Assembly: GCF_024519455.1 (NCBI RefSeq)
Contig: NZ_JALJRY010000035.1
Location: 4,920-68,919 of the forward strand
DNA: 64,000 bases
Reading direction: 5' to 3'
Source: Streptomyces sp. STR69
GTDB lineage: Bacteria > Actinomycetota > Actinomycetes > Streptomycetales > Streptomycetaceae
How positions within the stretch are numbered: the first letter of the stretch is position 1; every line of letters begins with the position of its first letter. The translations under genes were made by a program, and so were the position numbers. The notes beneath the pieces are model-generated. The model had not been told where the DNA came from, searched no databases, and saw only the letters and a list, made by a program, of their open reading frames with translations. Of the stretch, positions 27,502 to 35,919 are shown one piece after another.

Positions 27502-28101
27502 TCAATGAGTGGGCAGGGCGCCCTCGTCGGTCAGCAGATCCACGAGGGTGGCCCGCGCCCGGGCCACCCGTGAACGGACCGTGCCCACAGGGCAGTTGCT
27601 GATTTCCGCCGCCTCCGCATAGGGCAGACCGAGCAGTTGGGTGAGGAGGAACGCCTCACGGCGGTCGTCCGGCAGCAGGGCCAGCAGATCGAGCAGCGCC
27701 ACCCCGTCGTCGAAGCCGGGCAGGCCCTGGGGCTGGGCGAGTTCGACGGCCAGTTGCCAGTCCTGTACGTCGGACAGGCGTGGACGGGTGGCGGCGCGGC
27801 GGTAGCTGTCGATCACCGCGCGGCGGGCTATGGCCAGCAGCCAGGTACGGGCCGAGGACCGGCCCTCGAAGCGGTGCAGGCTGCCGAGCGCCCGCAGGAA
27901 CGTGTCCTGCGCGAGGTCGTCCACCGCCTGCGGGTCGGCACACAGATGGGCGACATAACGCAGGACGTCGCGGTGCAGGGCGCGCACGAGGCGGTCGACG
28001 GCGACGGGGTCGCCGTGGCGGGCGGCGAGCGCCCAGTTGGTCACCGACTCGTCGCTCGACTCCATCGAATCGGGCGCGGCGGGCAGGGCAGGAGTGATCA
28101 C
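27502..28101 (-). CDS. ECF-type RNA polymerase sigma factor
   Basis: A 199-residue sigma-70 family protein with region 2 (AVDRLVRALHRDVLRYVAHLCADPQAVDDLAQDTFLRAL, FEGRSSARTWLLAIARRAVID) and region 4 (LLPDDRREAFLLTQLLGLPYAEAAEISNCPVGTVRSRVARAR). It directs RNA polymerase to a small stress regulon. No anti-sigma factor with a zinc-finger motif is adjacent. The gene upstream in the same direction encodes a Met-rich membrane protein, which may be functionally linked. The start at 28101 is the first ATG-type codon; an internal ATG 11 codons later (MESSDES) is possible. Confidence 0.9.
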   Translation of the reverse strand: MITPALPAAPDSMESSDESVTNWALAARHGDPVAVDRLVRALHRDVLRYVAHLCADPQAVDDLAQDTFLRALGSLHRFEGRSSARTWLLAIARRAVIDSYRRAATRPRLSDVQDWQLAVELAQPQGLPGFDDGVALLDLLALLPDDRREAFLLTQLLGLPYAEAAEISNCPVGTVRSRVARARATLVDLLTDEGALPTH

Positions 28102-28222
28102 CTGGAGTCCTTCTCGGTCATCCGCGAAAGGAGAGCCGGCCGCCCTGCGGCGCCGGGAGCGGCGCGGAGGGTACGACCGGGGCCCGAGGCGCGCGGGAGC
28201 GGCCTCGGGGTGCCAGCTGTCG

Positions 28223-28882
28223 TCAGACGACAGCCGTCCCCAGGGGTGGGCCCCGAGAGGTGATCGCGTGGACGAGAAGGAGAAGCCGCGGCGCCCGGTC
28301 GGAACGGGGGCGGCGCGGACGGAGCCGCGGGCGGTGCGGTGGGGCGGGCAGCGCCAGCAGCAGTCGTAGCGGAGCCGCCAGGCGTCCGGCGACGGCCCGC
28401 AGCAGACGGAACGCGGCGCGTTCGCCGTACGCCAGCCACAGGCCGCAGAGCAGGGCGGCGAGGAGGTGGGCGGTCAGCATGCCGGGCGAGGACGTGCCCC
28501 CGACGGTGGGGGCCACCGACATATGGCCCATATCCATGGAGTCCGTGGCACTCATATGCATGGAGCCCATGTCGGCCGACCCCATATTCATGGACGCCGA
28601 CATGTCCATGGCCGTCGACCGTCCCGTCACGGGCTGCGCCAGTGAGAACGCCGAGTGGAGGGCGGCCTGGGTGGCGACCACGAGGGTCACGATCAGCGGG
28701 AGCCCGCGTTCACGGCCCGCCAGGGACCAGGCGGCGCCCGCGGTCACGGCCAGTCCGGCGGCCAGTGCCCACGCGGGGACATGGCGGCCGGACATCAGAA
28801 CGTGCCCCAGGGCGGCGAGCACCACACAGACGGCCGCGAACACCGCGGACCGTACCGTGCGCGCACCCCACCCTGCCGTCAT
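28223..28882 (-). CDS. Met-rich membrane protein
   Basis: A 219-residue protein with about five hydrophobic segments. Between helices 3 and 4 is a loop of ~35 residues packed with Met, His and Asp (MDMSASMNMGSADMG, MSATDSMDMGHMS), a composition typical of extracytoplasmic copper-binding regions. The C-terminus is a basic Pro/Arg tail. No family name can be given with certainty. It is upstream of, and in the same direction as, an ECF sigma factor (121-bp gap). A role in metal, especially copper, handling is inferred from composition alone. Confidence 0.7.
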   Translation of the reverse strand: MTAGWGARTVRSAVFAAVCVVLAALGHVLMSGRHVPAWALAAGLAVTAGAAWSLAGRERGLPLIVTLVVATQAALHSAFSLAQPVTGRSTAMDMSASMNMGSADMGSMHMSATDSMDMGHMSVAPTVGGTSSPGMLTAHLLAALLCGLWLAYGERAAFRLLRAVAGRLAAPLRLLLALPAPPHRPRLRPRRPRSDRAPRLLLLVHAITSRGPPLGTAVV

Positions 28883-28986
28883 GGCGCCTCATCCTGGCAT
28901 CCGAACCTGGGCCTCAGCCGTGGGTACGGAATTTACCGGCCCTGAACTCAGCGGGACGCGGTGGTGGCGGGCGCCGCGGAACGGCC

Positions 28987-29661
28987 CTACTCCTCGATCA
29001 CCAGGCCCTTCGCCGCCAGCACCGGGGCGAGGCCGCACATCTCGATCACCGTCCTGCCCGCCCGGTACGCGGCGATGTATCCCGCCTCGGCGTCGACCCG
29101 TTCCTGTGAGGCGCCGACCGCCTCGGCCGCGTCCTCGCGGCGGACGACGACCACGCCGTCGGCGTCGGCGCGCATGATGTCGCCGGGGCGGACGAGGACG
29201 CCGCCGATGGTGACCGGCTCGCACATGGGGCCGACGGTCTCCTTGACCGTGCCCTTGATGGAGACGCTGCGGGAGAAGACCGGGAAGCCGAGGGCCCGCA
29301 GGTCCTCGGTGTCACGGACACCCGTGTCGGTGATCAGACCGGCGAGGCCCTTGGACTGGCAGGCGTTGGCGAGGACGTCGCCGAAGGAGCCCGCCTCCTC
29401 GTAGTTACCGGCGGACACGACGACGACGTCGCCGGGCTGGGCGTAGGCGATGGCGGTCTGGAGCATGAGGTTGTCGCGCGGGGCGCACTGGACGGTGAAG
29501 GCCGGGCCGCACAGGGACATGGTGTGGTCGACCGGCTTGATGGCCGAGTCCAGCGCCCCGAGACGGCCCTGCGCCTCGTGGATCGTCGCCGAGGAGAACT
29601 CACTCAACTGCTTGACGACGGAAGGCTCCGGCCGGTCGAACTTGGTGCTGACGCGGATCAT
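28987..29661 (-). CDS. RraA-family 4-hydroxy-4-methyl-2-oxoglutarate aldolase-like enzyme
   Basis: A 224-residue protein of the class II HMG/CHA aldolase-RraA family. The catalytic loop GDVLANACQSKGLAGLITD, followed by TGVRDTEDL, carries the conserved Arg-Asp pair, and GDVVVVSAGNYEEAGSFG is the metal/pyruvate-site strand. Family enzymes cleave 4-hydroxy-4-methyl-2-oxoglutarate to two pyruvates, or 4-carboxy-4-hydroxy-2-oxoadipate to pyruvate and oxaloacetate, and decarboxylate oxaloacetate; RNase-E-inhibiting RraA lacks this activity. Location at the end of an operon with an aminotransferase and 5-oxoprolinase subunits favours the aldolase role. Confidence 0.85.
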   Translation of the reverse strand: MIRVSTKFDRPEPSVVKQLSEFSSATIHEAQGRLGALDSAIKPVDHTMSLCGPAFTVQCAPRDNLMLQTAIAYAQPGDVVVVSAGNYEEAGSFGDVLANACQSKGLAGLITDTGVRDTEDLRALGFPVFSRSVSIKGTVKETVGPMCEPVTIGGVLVRPGDIMRADADGVVVVRREDAAEAVGASQERVDAEAGYIAAYRAGRTVIEMCGLAPVLAAKGLVIEE

Positions 29662-29670
29662 GACGACCTT

Positions 29671-30888
29671 TCAGACGGAGGGGGCGGCGGACGTCAGTTC
29701 GGCGCACGCCGCCGCGATGCGCTCGCAGGCCTCGGTGAGGACGTCCGTCGACGTGGCGAAGGAGATACGGAAGTAGCCGGGGGCGCCGTACGCGGCTCCG
29801 TGGATCACCGCCACCTGCCGGCTGTCGAGGAGGTGCCGGGCGAAGTCCTCGTCGTTCTCGATCCGGGTGCCGGCGGGCGTGAACTGCCCTATGGCCGCAC
29901 GGCAGTTGACCAGGAGGTAGAAACCGCCGTCCGGGATCGTGCAGCTGAGTTGAGGCACGTCGTTGACGAGCTTCACGGTCTCGTCGCGGCGGGCGCGGTA
30001 GACGCGCACGGTGTCCTGGACGAAGTCCTGCGGTCCGGTGAGCGCGGCGGCAGCGGCGGCCTGGCTCACCGAGGAGGGGCACGAAGAGGTCTGCGACTGG
30101 AGGGTGTTGATCGCGGTGACCAGATCCGCGGGGCCGACCCCGTACCCGATGCGCCAGCCCGTCATCGCGTAGGTCTTGGAGACACCGTTGGTGAGGAACA
30201 CCCGGTCGGCCAGGCGGGGTTCGACGGCTGCGAGGGACGGGGCCGCCTCGTCGCCGTACCAGATCTCGTCGTAGATCTCGTCGGTGAGGACGCCGACGTG
30301 CGGGTGGGCCAGCAACACCTGGGCGAGGGCGCGGAGTTCGGCGGTGGTGTAGGCGGATCCGGTGGGGTTTCCCGGGGTGTTGAGGACGACCCAGCGGGTG
30401 CGTTCGGTGAGGGTCGCTGCGAGGCGCTCCGGGGTCAGCTTGAAGCCGTCCGCCTCGGGGCAGTCGACGATGACCGGGGTGCCGTCGTTGGCGCGGACCA
30501 TGTCCGGGTACGACACCCAGTACGGGGCGGGGACGACGACCTCGTCCCCCTCGTCCAAAGTGGCCATCAGCGCAAGGAAGATGACCTGCTTCGCGCCCCC
30601 GCCGACGGTGATGCGGGAGTCGGTGACGTCGAGTCCGTGGCGCTCGCGGAGTTTGCCGGAGACGGCCGCACGCAGGGCCGAAGTGCCGTTCACCGGCGTG
30701 TACTTGGTCTCGCCCGCCTCGATGGCCTTGATCGCGGCGGCCTTGACATGGTCGGGGGTGTCGAAGTCGGGCTCGCCCACGGTGAGGTCGAGGATGGTGA
30801 GCCCCTGGCTCTTCAACTCGCGTACGCGCTGGGCCGCCGCGGTGCTGGGCGAGGGCTTGATGCGCCGTAGCCGCTCTGCCGTCTTCAT
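29671..30888 (-). CDS. Class I/II PLP-dependent aminotransferase (aspartate-aminotransferase-like)
   Basis: A 405-residue fold-type I aminotransferase. Landmarks: LDLTVGEPDFDTPDHV, YTPVNGTSALRAAV, GGGAKQVIFLALMA, VLNTPGNPTGSAYT, the PLP lysine K238 in NGVSKTYAMTGWRIGYG, and the carboxylate-binding FRISFATS near the end. It probably transaminates a dicarboxylic amino acid with 2-oxoglutarate or pyruvate as acceptor. The ATG at 30888 is separated from the SDR stop by 4 bp. With PxpABC upstream and the aldolase downstream, a glutamate-like amino acid released from a pyroglutamate is the likely substrate (inference). Confidence 0.9.
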   Translation of the reverse strand: MKTAERLRRIKPSPSTAAAQRVRELKSQGLTILDLTVGEPDFDTPDHVKAAAIKAIEAGETKYTPVNGTSALRAAVSGKLRERHGLDVTDSRITVGGGAKQVIFLALMATLDEGDEVVVPAPYWVSYPDMVRANDGTPVIVDCPEADGFKLTPERLAATLTERTRWVVLNTPGNPTGSAYTTAELRALAQVLLAHPHVGVLTDEIYDEIWYGDEAAPSLAAVEPRLADRVFLTNGVSKTYAMTGWRIGYGVGPADLVTAINTLQSQTSSCPSSVSQAAAAAALTGPQDFVQDTVRVYRARRDETVKLVNDVPQLSCTIPDGGFYLLVNCRAAIGQFTPAGTRIENDEDFARHLLDSRQVAVIHGAAYGAPGYFRISFATSTDVLTEACERIAAACAELTSAAPSV

Positions 30889-30892
30889 GCGA

Positions 30893-31636
30893 TCAGCCCT
30901 CCCTGCGCTCGAAGTTGAGGCCGCCGGGCACCTGGAAGGTGGGCAGGATCTCGATGTGGCCGATGTTGACGTGCCGGGGCGCGTCGACGGCGAACTCGAT
31001 GGCGTCGGCGATGTCCTCGGGCTTGAGGGACTCGTAGCCGTCGTAGTACTCGCGCTGGGCGGCCTCCATGTCGCCGAGGAGACGGCCGAAGATCTCCGTC
31101 TCCACGCGGCCGGGGCAGATCTCGCTGACGCGGACCCGGCGGCCGTAGCCGTCGACGCGGAGCTGGCGGGAGAGGGTGTGCACGGCGGCCTTGGTGGCGT
31201 GGTAGATCGTGTTGCCGCCGAAGTTGTAGACACCGGCGATGGAGCTGATGTTGACGATGTGGCCGAGGTCGCGCTCGACCATGCCGGGCATGAGCAGGCG
31301 GACCAGGTGCAGGACGGCCTGGATGTTGACGGCGATCTGCTCGTCCACGGCGAACTCGTCGGCGGTGAGGATGTTGCCGGTGCGGGAGACGCCCGCGTTG
31401 TTGACGAGGACGTCGATCTCCAGGCCGGCCAGTACGGCGGTGAGCGCCTCGGTGTCGGTGATGTCGACGGCGTGGGGGATGCAACCGGTCTCGTCGGCAA
31501 GGGTGTTGAGCCGGTCGGCGTTGCGGGCCACGGCGTGTACTTCGAGGCCGCGCTTGGCGAGCCGTTCGACGACCACGGCTCCGATGCCGGTCGACGCTCC
31601 GGTGACGAGGGCCGTCCTGTAGTCGGAGATGGGCAT
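30893..31636 (-). CDS. Short-chain dehydrogenase/reductase
   Basis: A 247-residue classical SDR. TALVTGASTGIGAVV is the cofactor-binding TGxxxGxG motif, NNAGVSRTG the NNAG motif, and the active site is NISSIAG with YHATKAAVHTL (Tyr, Lys). The cPED-like PGRVETEIFGRL follows. The residue after the first strand suggests NAD(H) or NADP(H), not distinguishable here. It lies between the MHS transporter and aminotransferase in one leftward operon, so it probably acts on the same imported compound. Confidence 0.9.
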   Translation of the reverse strand: MPISDYRTALVTGASTGIGAVVVERLAKRGLEVHAVARNADRLNTLADETGCIPHAVDITDTEALTAVLAGLEIDVLVNNAGVSRTGNILTADEFAVDEQIAVNIQAVLHLVRLLMPGMVERDLGHIVNISSIAGVYNFGGNTIYHATKAAVHTLSRQLRVDGYGRRVRVSEICPGRVETEIFGRLLGDMEAAQREYYDGYESLKPEDIADAIEFAVDAPRHVNIGHIEILPTFQVPGGLNFERREG

Positions 31637-31695
31637 GCTGAGGTGCTCCTTGTTGTGCGGGGGGGGTGCAACGGACGTGCGGGTGCGGGGAGTTG

Positions 31696-33012
31696 TCAGG
31701 CGTCGCGCAGGGGCAGGTGGGCGCGGTCCTTCACCTTGGACACGGCGAGGAGCGTGCCCAGGGCCGTGATGACGGCGTAGAAGGCCGGCATGTTGACGTT
31801 GCCCGTGCGGTCGATGAGGTAGGTCATCAGGAGCGGGGCCGTGCCGCCGAAGAGGGCCGAGGAGACGTTGTAGCCGAGACCGTAGGCGGAGTAGCGCACA
31901 CGGGTCGGGAAGAGCTCGACGAGGAGTATGTGGATGACGCCTGTGTGGCCGGCAAACACAACTGCCATGACGCAGGCGCCGATCACGGCGAGGCCGACGT
32001 TGCCGGTGCCGATCAGCAGGTAGCAGGGGATGCCGACGATCGCCATCGCGACGGCGGCTCCGGCGAGGACCTTCTTGCGGCCGACGCGGTCGGAGAGGCG
32101 GCCCATGTAGGGGATGGCGAAACAGATCGCGACCAGGCTGGAGGCGGTGACGAGGAGGCCCTGCACCTTGCTGAAGTTCAGCTCGGTGCTCATGAAGGTG
32201 GGCATGTAGCTGAACAGGACGTAGTAGCCGGAGCCGTTCATCAGGGGGATGAACAGGGCCAGCAGCATGGCGCGGCGGTGCTCGGCGGAGGCGAAGGCCT
32301 CCTTGAGCGGGTTCTTGGAGAGGCCGTCCTCTTCTTTGAGGCGCGTGAAGTTGGGGGTGTCGCTGATGCGCTTGCGGATGTAGATGCCGGCGATGCCGAG
32401 CGGCACGGCGAGCAGGAACGGGATGCGCCAGCCCCAGGACTCCATGCGCGCGGAGCCGAGTCCGCTGGTCATCGCGGCGGCGACCAGGGTGCCGGTGAGC
32501 AGGGCGAGGAACGAGGCGATCTGCGCGTAGCTGGTGTAGAGCCCGCGCTTGCCCTCGGGGGCGTGCTCGGCGAGGAAGCTCATCGCGCCGGAGGCCTCAC
32601 CGCCGACGGAGAAGCCCTGCGCGACGCGGAGCAGGATCAGCAGGGCGGGGGCGGCGACGCCGATGCTGGCGTAGGTCGGCAGTACGCCGATGGCCGCGGT
32701 GGCGGCGCTGATGAGGAGGATGACGAAGACCAGCATCCGCTGGCGTCCGATGCGGTCGCCGAGGTGGCCGCAGATGACGGCGCCGAGGGGGCGGAAGAAG
32801 AAGGAGACTGCGTAGCCGAGGAAGACGAACTGGACGGCGGTCGCGTTGTCCGTGTTGGGGAAGAAGACGGCGGCGAGCGATCCGGCCATGAAGCCGAAGA
32901 TGCCGTTGTCGTAGAGCTCGGCGAAGATTCCGACGCAGCCCGCGAGGGTGACCTTGCGGGCGGTTCTGGGATCGACCGTGTTGGGGACGGGTTGAGCGGC
33001 CACGGTACTCAT
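31696..33012 (-). CDS. MHS-type MFS metabolite:H+ symporter
   Basis: A 438-residue, 12-helix transporter of the metabolite:H+ symporter family (ProP, ShiA, KgtP relatives). Marks include ELYDNGIFGFMAGSLAAVFFP, GHLGDRIGRQRML after helix 2, LRVAQGFSVGGEASGAMSFLAEH and the mid-protein GRLSDRVGRKKVL. MHS transporters import carboxylates, amino-acid derivatives and betaines. It sits between pxpC and the SDR in the leftward operon and is the likely uptake route for the pathway's substrate. Upstream are 101 bp containing the end of a dispersed repeat's surroundings, so a second promoter is possible. Confidence 0.9.
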   Translation of the reverse strand: MSTVAAQPVPNTVDPRTARKVTLAGCVGIFAELYDNGIFGFMAGSLAAVFFPNTDNATAVQFVFLGYAVSFFFRPLGAVICGHLGDRIGRQRMLVFVILLISAATAAIGVLPTYASIGVAAPALLILLRVAQGFSVGGEASGAMSFLAEHAPEGKRGLYTSYAQIASFLALLTGTLVAAAMTSGLGSARMESWGWRIPFLLAVPLGIAGIYIRKRISDTPNFTRLKEEDGLSKNPLKEAFASAEHRRAMLLALFIPLMNGSGYYVLFSYMPTFMSTELNFSKVQGLLVTASSLVAICFAIPYMGRLSDRVGRKKVLAGAAVAMAIVGIPCYLLIGTGNVGLAVIGACVMAVVFAGHTGVIHILLVELFPTRVRYSAYGLGYNVSSALFGGTAPLLMTYLIDRTGNVNMPAFYAVITALGTLLAVSKVKDRAHLPLRDA

Positions 33013-33113
33013 GGCGTCTCCTGTCTGGGCAGCCGGATGCTTCCAGCGGGTGAGCGGGAGTTGTTGAGCGGTGGGGCCTGGTGCGGGTGGAGTTTGTGGG
33101 CGTCAGTTGCGGT

Positions 33114-34151
33114 TCAGTGCGATATGCGGGTCGGTGGGGGCTGGGTGCGCAGTTCCCCGCGCCCCTTCAGGGCTGGCCCGTGTTGGATGCGTAGGGCCTC
33201 GAAAGCTGTGTGGACCCTCGTTCTCAGGGCGTCTATCGCGTGGCGTTGGGCGCGGTGGGCGGTGATCGCCTGGTCGAGGGTGCGGTGGCGGAAGCGGATG
33301 GTCTGGCCGGGGCGGACCTGGCCGAGGGCGGACAGGCCGGTGGCGGTGACGACGGCGAGGACGGGGTAGCCGGCCGTGACACCGCGACCGCGGTGGAGTA
33401 CGAGGAGTTCGTCGCCGGCGGGTACCTCCACGGCCCCGATGGGGACGCCTCGGGAGAGCACCTCGCCCTTGGTGACGCGGCGGGGCACCACGCCTTGCAG
33501 ACGCAGACCGATGTGGTTGCTTCGCGGGGTGACCGTGAAGGGGGCGTCGAACAGGCGTCGGCCCGTGTCGCCGAACTCGGCCCGGTCGGGGCCGTCGGTG
33601 ACGTCGATGGTCCAGCTGGTGGGGAACGGGGGGACGGGTGCGTTCAGGCGGAAGAGCGGGATCCGCGAGAAGGGGTGGTCCATGGGCGGGCAGGCCGTGC
33701 GCAGGGCGAGTTCGTCGCCCGCGCGGAGAGGCGGGCCGAAGCCCAGGATCGTGTCGGGGGCGCAGCTGCCCTGGAGGCGCTCCGCCTCGAACGAGCCGAG
33801 TACGGCCAGGTAGACGCGGAGGCCGCGGTGGATGCCGGTGACCCTGACCGTTTCGCCGGCCCGGACCGGGACCGGTTCCCACTGCGGCCGTACGACACCC
33901 TCGACGGTGACGTGGGCAGGGGCGCCCGTCACGGCGATCAGGATGTCGCCGGAGGGGACGCACGCGAAGTCGAGGGCGGTGATCTCCAGCAGCGGGGCGC
34001 GGTCGTCGTTGCCGCACAGGACGTTGGCGACGCGCGCCGAGTGCTGGTCGGCGGCACCGTTGGAGGGCAGGCCGTAGCGGGAGCGGCCGACGCGGCCGAG
34101 GTCCTGCACGGTGACGAGGCCGGCGGTGCGGACGGTGAGGGTGTCAGCCAT
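33114..34151 (-). CDS. pxpC: 5-oxoprolinase subunit PxpC-like (biotin-dependent carboxyltransferase domain)
   Basis: A 345-residue protein of the KipA/AHS2 family. LTVRTAGLVTVQDLGRVGRSRYG and GAADQHSARVANVLCGND are the family's N-terminal signature; SNHIGLRLQG and GAVEVPAGDELLVLHRGRG follow. With PxpA and PxpB it forms the ATP-dependent 5-oxoprolinase that opens the lactam of pyroglutamate. It overlaps the pxpB 3' end by 8 bp. The last ~20 residues (from PALKGRGELRTQ) are encoded by a dispersed 42-bp intergenic repeat, so the C-terminus seems to have been extended by repeat insertion or stop loss. Confidence 0.9.
   Translation of the reverse strand: MADTLTVRTAGLVTVQDLGRVGRSRYGLPSNGAADQHSARVANVLCGNDDRAPLLEITALDFACVPSGDILIAVTGAPAHVTVEGVVRPQWEPVPVRAGETVRVTGIHRGLRVYLAVLGSFEAERLQGSCAPDTILGFGPPLRAGDELALRTACPPMDHPFSRIPLFRLNAPVPPFPTSWTIDVTDGPDRAEFGDTGRRLFDAPFTVTPRSNHIGLRLQGVVPRRVTKGEVLSRGVPIGAVEVPAGDELLVLHRGRGVTAGYPVLAVVTATGLSALGQVRPGQTIRFRHRTLDQAITAHRAQRHAIDALRTRVHTAFEALRIQHGPALKGRGELRTQPPPTRISH
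33126..33167. repeat. Dispersed Streptomyces repeat, copy 2, inside the pxpC 3' end
   Basis: It shares about 37 of 42 positions with the copy at 23959-24000, including the core GCAGTTCCCCGCGCCCC, in the same plus-strand orientation. Here it overlaps the last codons of pxpC. Confidence 0.75.
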
Positions 34152-34875
34152 GGCCGACCGCCGAGTCCGCCAAGTCCGCCAGGGTCAAGTCCGTGTATTC
34201 GTCCCACTGTTGGGGTTCGATGGGCCGGAAGCGGAAGGTGTCGCCGGGGCGGTACGCGGTGATCGGGTCGCTGTGCAGGTCGAGGACACGCACGGGGGTG
34301 CGGCCCAGGAGCGGCCAGCCGCCGGGCGACGGCATCGGGCAGATGACCGCCTGCCGACCGGCGACCGCGACCGAGCCGGCGTCGACGCGGGTGCGGGGCG
34401 ACGCGAGGCGCGGTACCGGTTTCGGGAAGGGCGGGCCGTCCGTCATCGGGGCTCCGGCGGGTGCGCCGAGGCAGCGCACGGTGAGGTCGGTTCCGGAGTG
34501 CAGGGCGATGATCTCGCCCTCGGACAGGCCGAGTTGGGCGGCGACCTCCGGCAGGTCCGGTCCGTACTCGCCGCCGTAGACGACGGGGACGACGAAGCGG
34601 CGCCGGGGTGTCGTCGGCTCGGGGTGCGGGCCGAGGCGGGTCGCCTCGTGGGCCAGGACGCGGCGGACGGTGGCGTGGTCGGTGGTGGCGCAGTCGAATT
34701 CGACGAGCAGGGCGTCGTAGGTGGGCACCACGTCGTGGACACCGGTGAGTTGGACGGCGTTCAGGGCGTCGGCGAGGGCGTGGACCAGCCGCCAGGCGGG
34801 TTCGGCGTCCAGGCCGACGGCCTTGGCGACGAGGGCGGAGTCGCCGCAGTCGGTGATGGTGACGTTGGCACTCAT
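34144..34875 (-). CDS. pxpB: 5-oxoprolinase subunit PxpB-like (KipI/AHS1 domain)
   Basis: A 243-residue AHS1/KipI-type subunit. The N-terminal ITDCGDSALVAKAVG, the HDVVPTYDALLVEFD segment, RFVVPVVYGGEYGPDL and RTRVDAGSVAVAGRQAVICPMPSPGGWPLLGRT are all characteristic. It works with PxpA and PxpC in ATP-dependent opening of 5-oxoproline. The start overlaps the pxpA stop by one base and its stop overlaps pxpC, so the three are tightly coupled. Confidence 0.92.
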   Translation of the reverse strand: MSANVTITDCGDSALVAKAVGLDAEPAWRLVHALADALNAVQLTGVHDVVPTYDALLVEFDCATTDHATVRRVLAHEATRLGPHPEPTTPRRRFVVPVVYGGEYGPDLPEVAAQLGLSEGEIIALHSGTDLTVRCLGAPAGAPMTDGPPFPKPVPRLASPRTRVDAGSVAVAGRQAVICPMPSPGGWPLLGRTPVRVLDLHSDPITAYRPGDTFRFRPIEPQQWDEYTDLTLADLADSAVGHG

Positions 34876-35657
34876 CAGGCGTCCTTGCCGCTGAGGACCT
34901 TGTCGAGCGAGGTGATCTCGACGCCGGCGGTGAGGAGTTGCTCGCGGATGCGGCCGGCCAGGGCGATCGCGCCGGGGCTGTCGCCGTGCAACAGGACGGT
35001 GTCGCAGGCGACTTGGACGTCCGTGCCGTCGACGCTGCGGATGGCGCCCTCGGTGACCATGCGCAGGGTGCGGCGGGCGACCTCGTCCGGGTCGTGGATC
35101 ACCGAGCCGGGCTCGGAGCGCGGGACGAGCGTTCCGTCGGCGCGGTAGGCGCGGTCGGCGATGCCCACGATGCCGACCCGCAGGCCGCGGGCGCGGGCCG
35201 CGTCGGCGAGTTCGCCGTCCTGCGCGAGGACGATCAGGGACTCGTCCAGGGCGGCCACGGCGTCCACGACGGCGCGGGCGTAGTCGGCGCGTACGGCGAC
35301 CAGGTTGCCGAGGCGGCCGTGCGGGGCGATGTGGTGCACCCGGGTGCCGTGGGCGACGGCGAAGGCCTGGAGGGCGCCGATCTGGTAGAGCACGTCGGTG
35401 CGGACCTCGTCCGGGGTGAGGTCCATCGCGCGGCGGCCGAAGCCGACCAGGTCGGGGAAGCTGGGGTGGGCGCCCACGGCGACCTGCTTCTCCACACAGG
35501 TCCGCACGGTCGCGTCCATGATGCGGGGATCGCCGGCGTGGAATCCGCAGGCAACATTGGCGGAGGTCAGCATCTCCAGAAGGGCCGCGTCGTCGCCCAT
35601 TGTGTAGGCGCCGAACCCCTCGCCGAGATCGGCGACGAGATCAACCATGGGGGTCAT
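34875..35657 (-). CDS. pxpA: 5-oxoprolinase subunit PxpA-like (LamB/YcsF family)
   Basis: A 260-residue LamB/YcsF protein, the putative catalytic subunit. VDLVADLGEGFGAYTMGDDAA, NVACGFHAGDP, VGAHPSFPDLVGFGRR and CDTVLLHGDSPGAI are family signatures. The usual PHGALYN-type loop reads PHGRLGN here, a change near the expected active site that may alter substrate preference. The ATG at 35657 has a strong GGAGG; a second ATG three codons on is weaker. First gene of the leftward operon, divergent from a LysR gene across ~260 bp. Confidence 0.9.
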   Translation of the reverse strand: MTPMVDLVADLGEGFGAYTMGDDAALLEMLTSANVACGFHAGDPRIMDATVRTCVEKQVAVGAHPSFPDLVGFGRRAMDLTPDEVRTDVLYQIGALQAFAVAHGTRVHHIAPHGRLGNLVAVRADYARAVVDAVAALDESLIVLAQDGELADAARARGLRVGIVGIADRAYRADGTLVPRSEPGSVIHDPDEVARRTLRMVTEGAIRSVDGTDVQVACDTVLLHGDSPGAIALAGRIREQLLTAGVEITSLDKVLSGKDA

Positions 35658-35919
35658 GACGTCCTCCGGGAGAGAATGCGGGAATTCGGGAATGCGGAAC
35701 TCCGGGGAAGGGAATTCTGCGGGGAGGGTAATTCCGGTATGGGGATGCCCTGGATGTTCGGCTCAACTTATTCCGCCGGTCGCGTGATCGCCAATATCCG
35801 TTCGGTCTGGCGTTATCGCGAACCGCTATGACTCCCCTCACACCCGCCACTCGCCGGGGCTGTGCTTCGGGGTGATCCCTCCCTACGATGAGGCTTCGCT
35901 CCACCCGGAAGGCCCGCGC

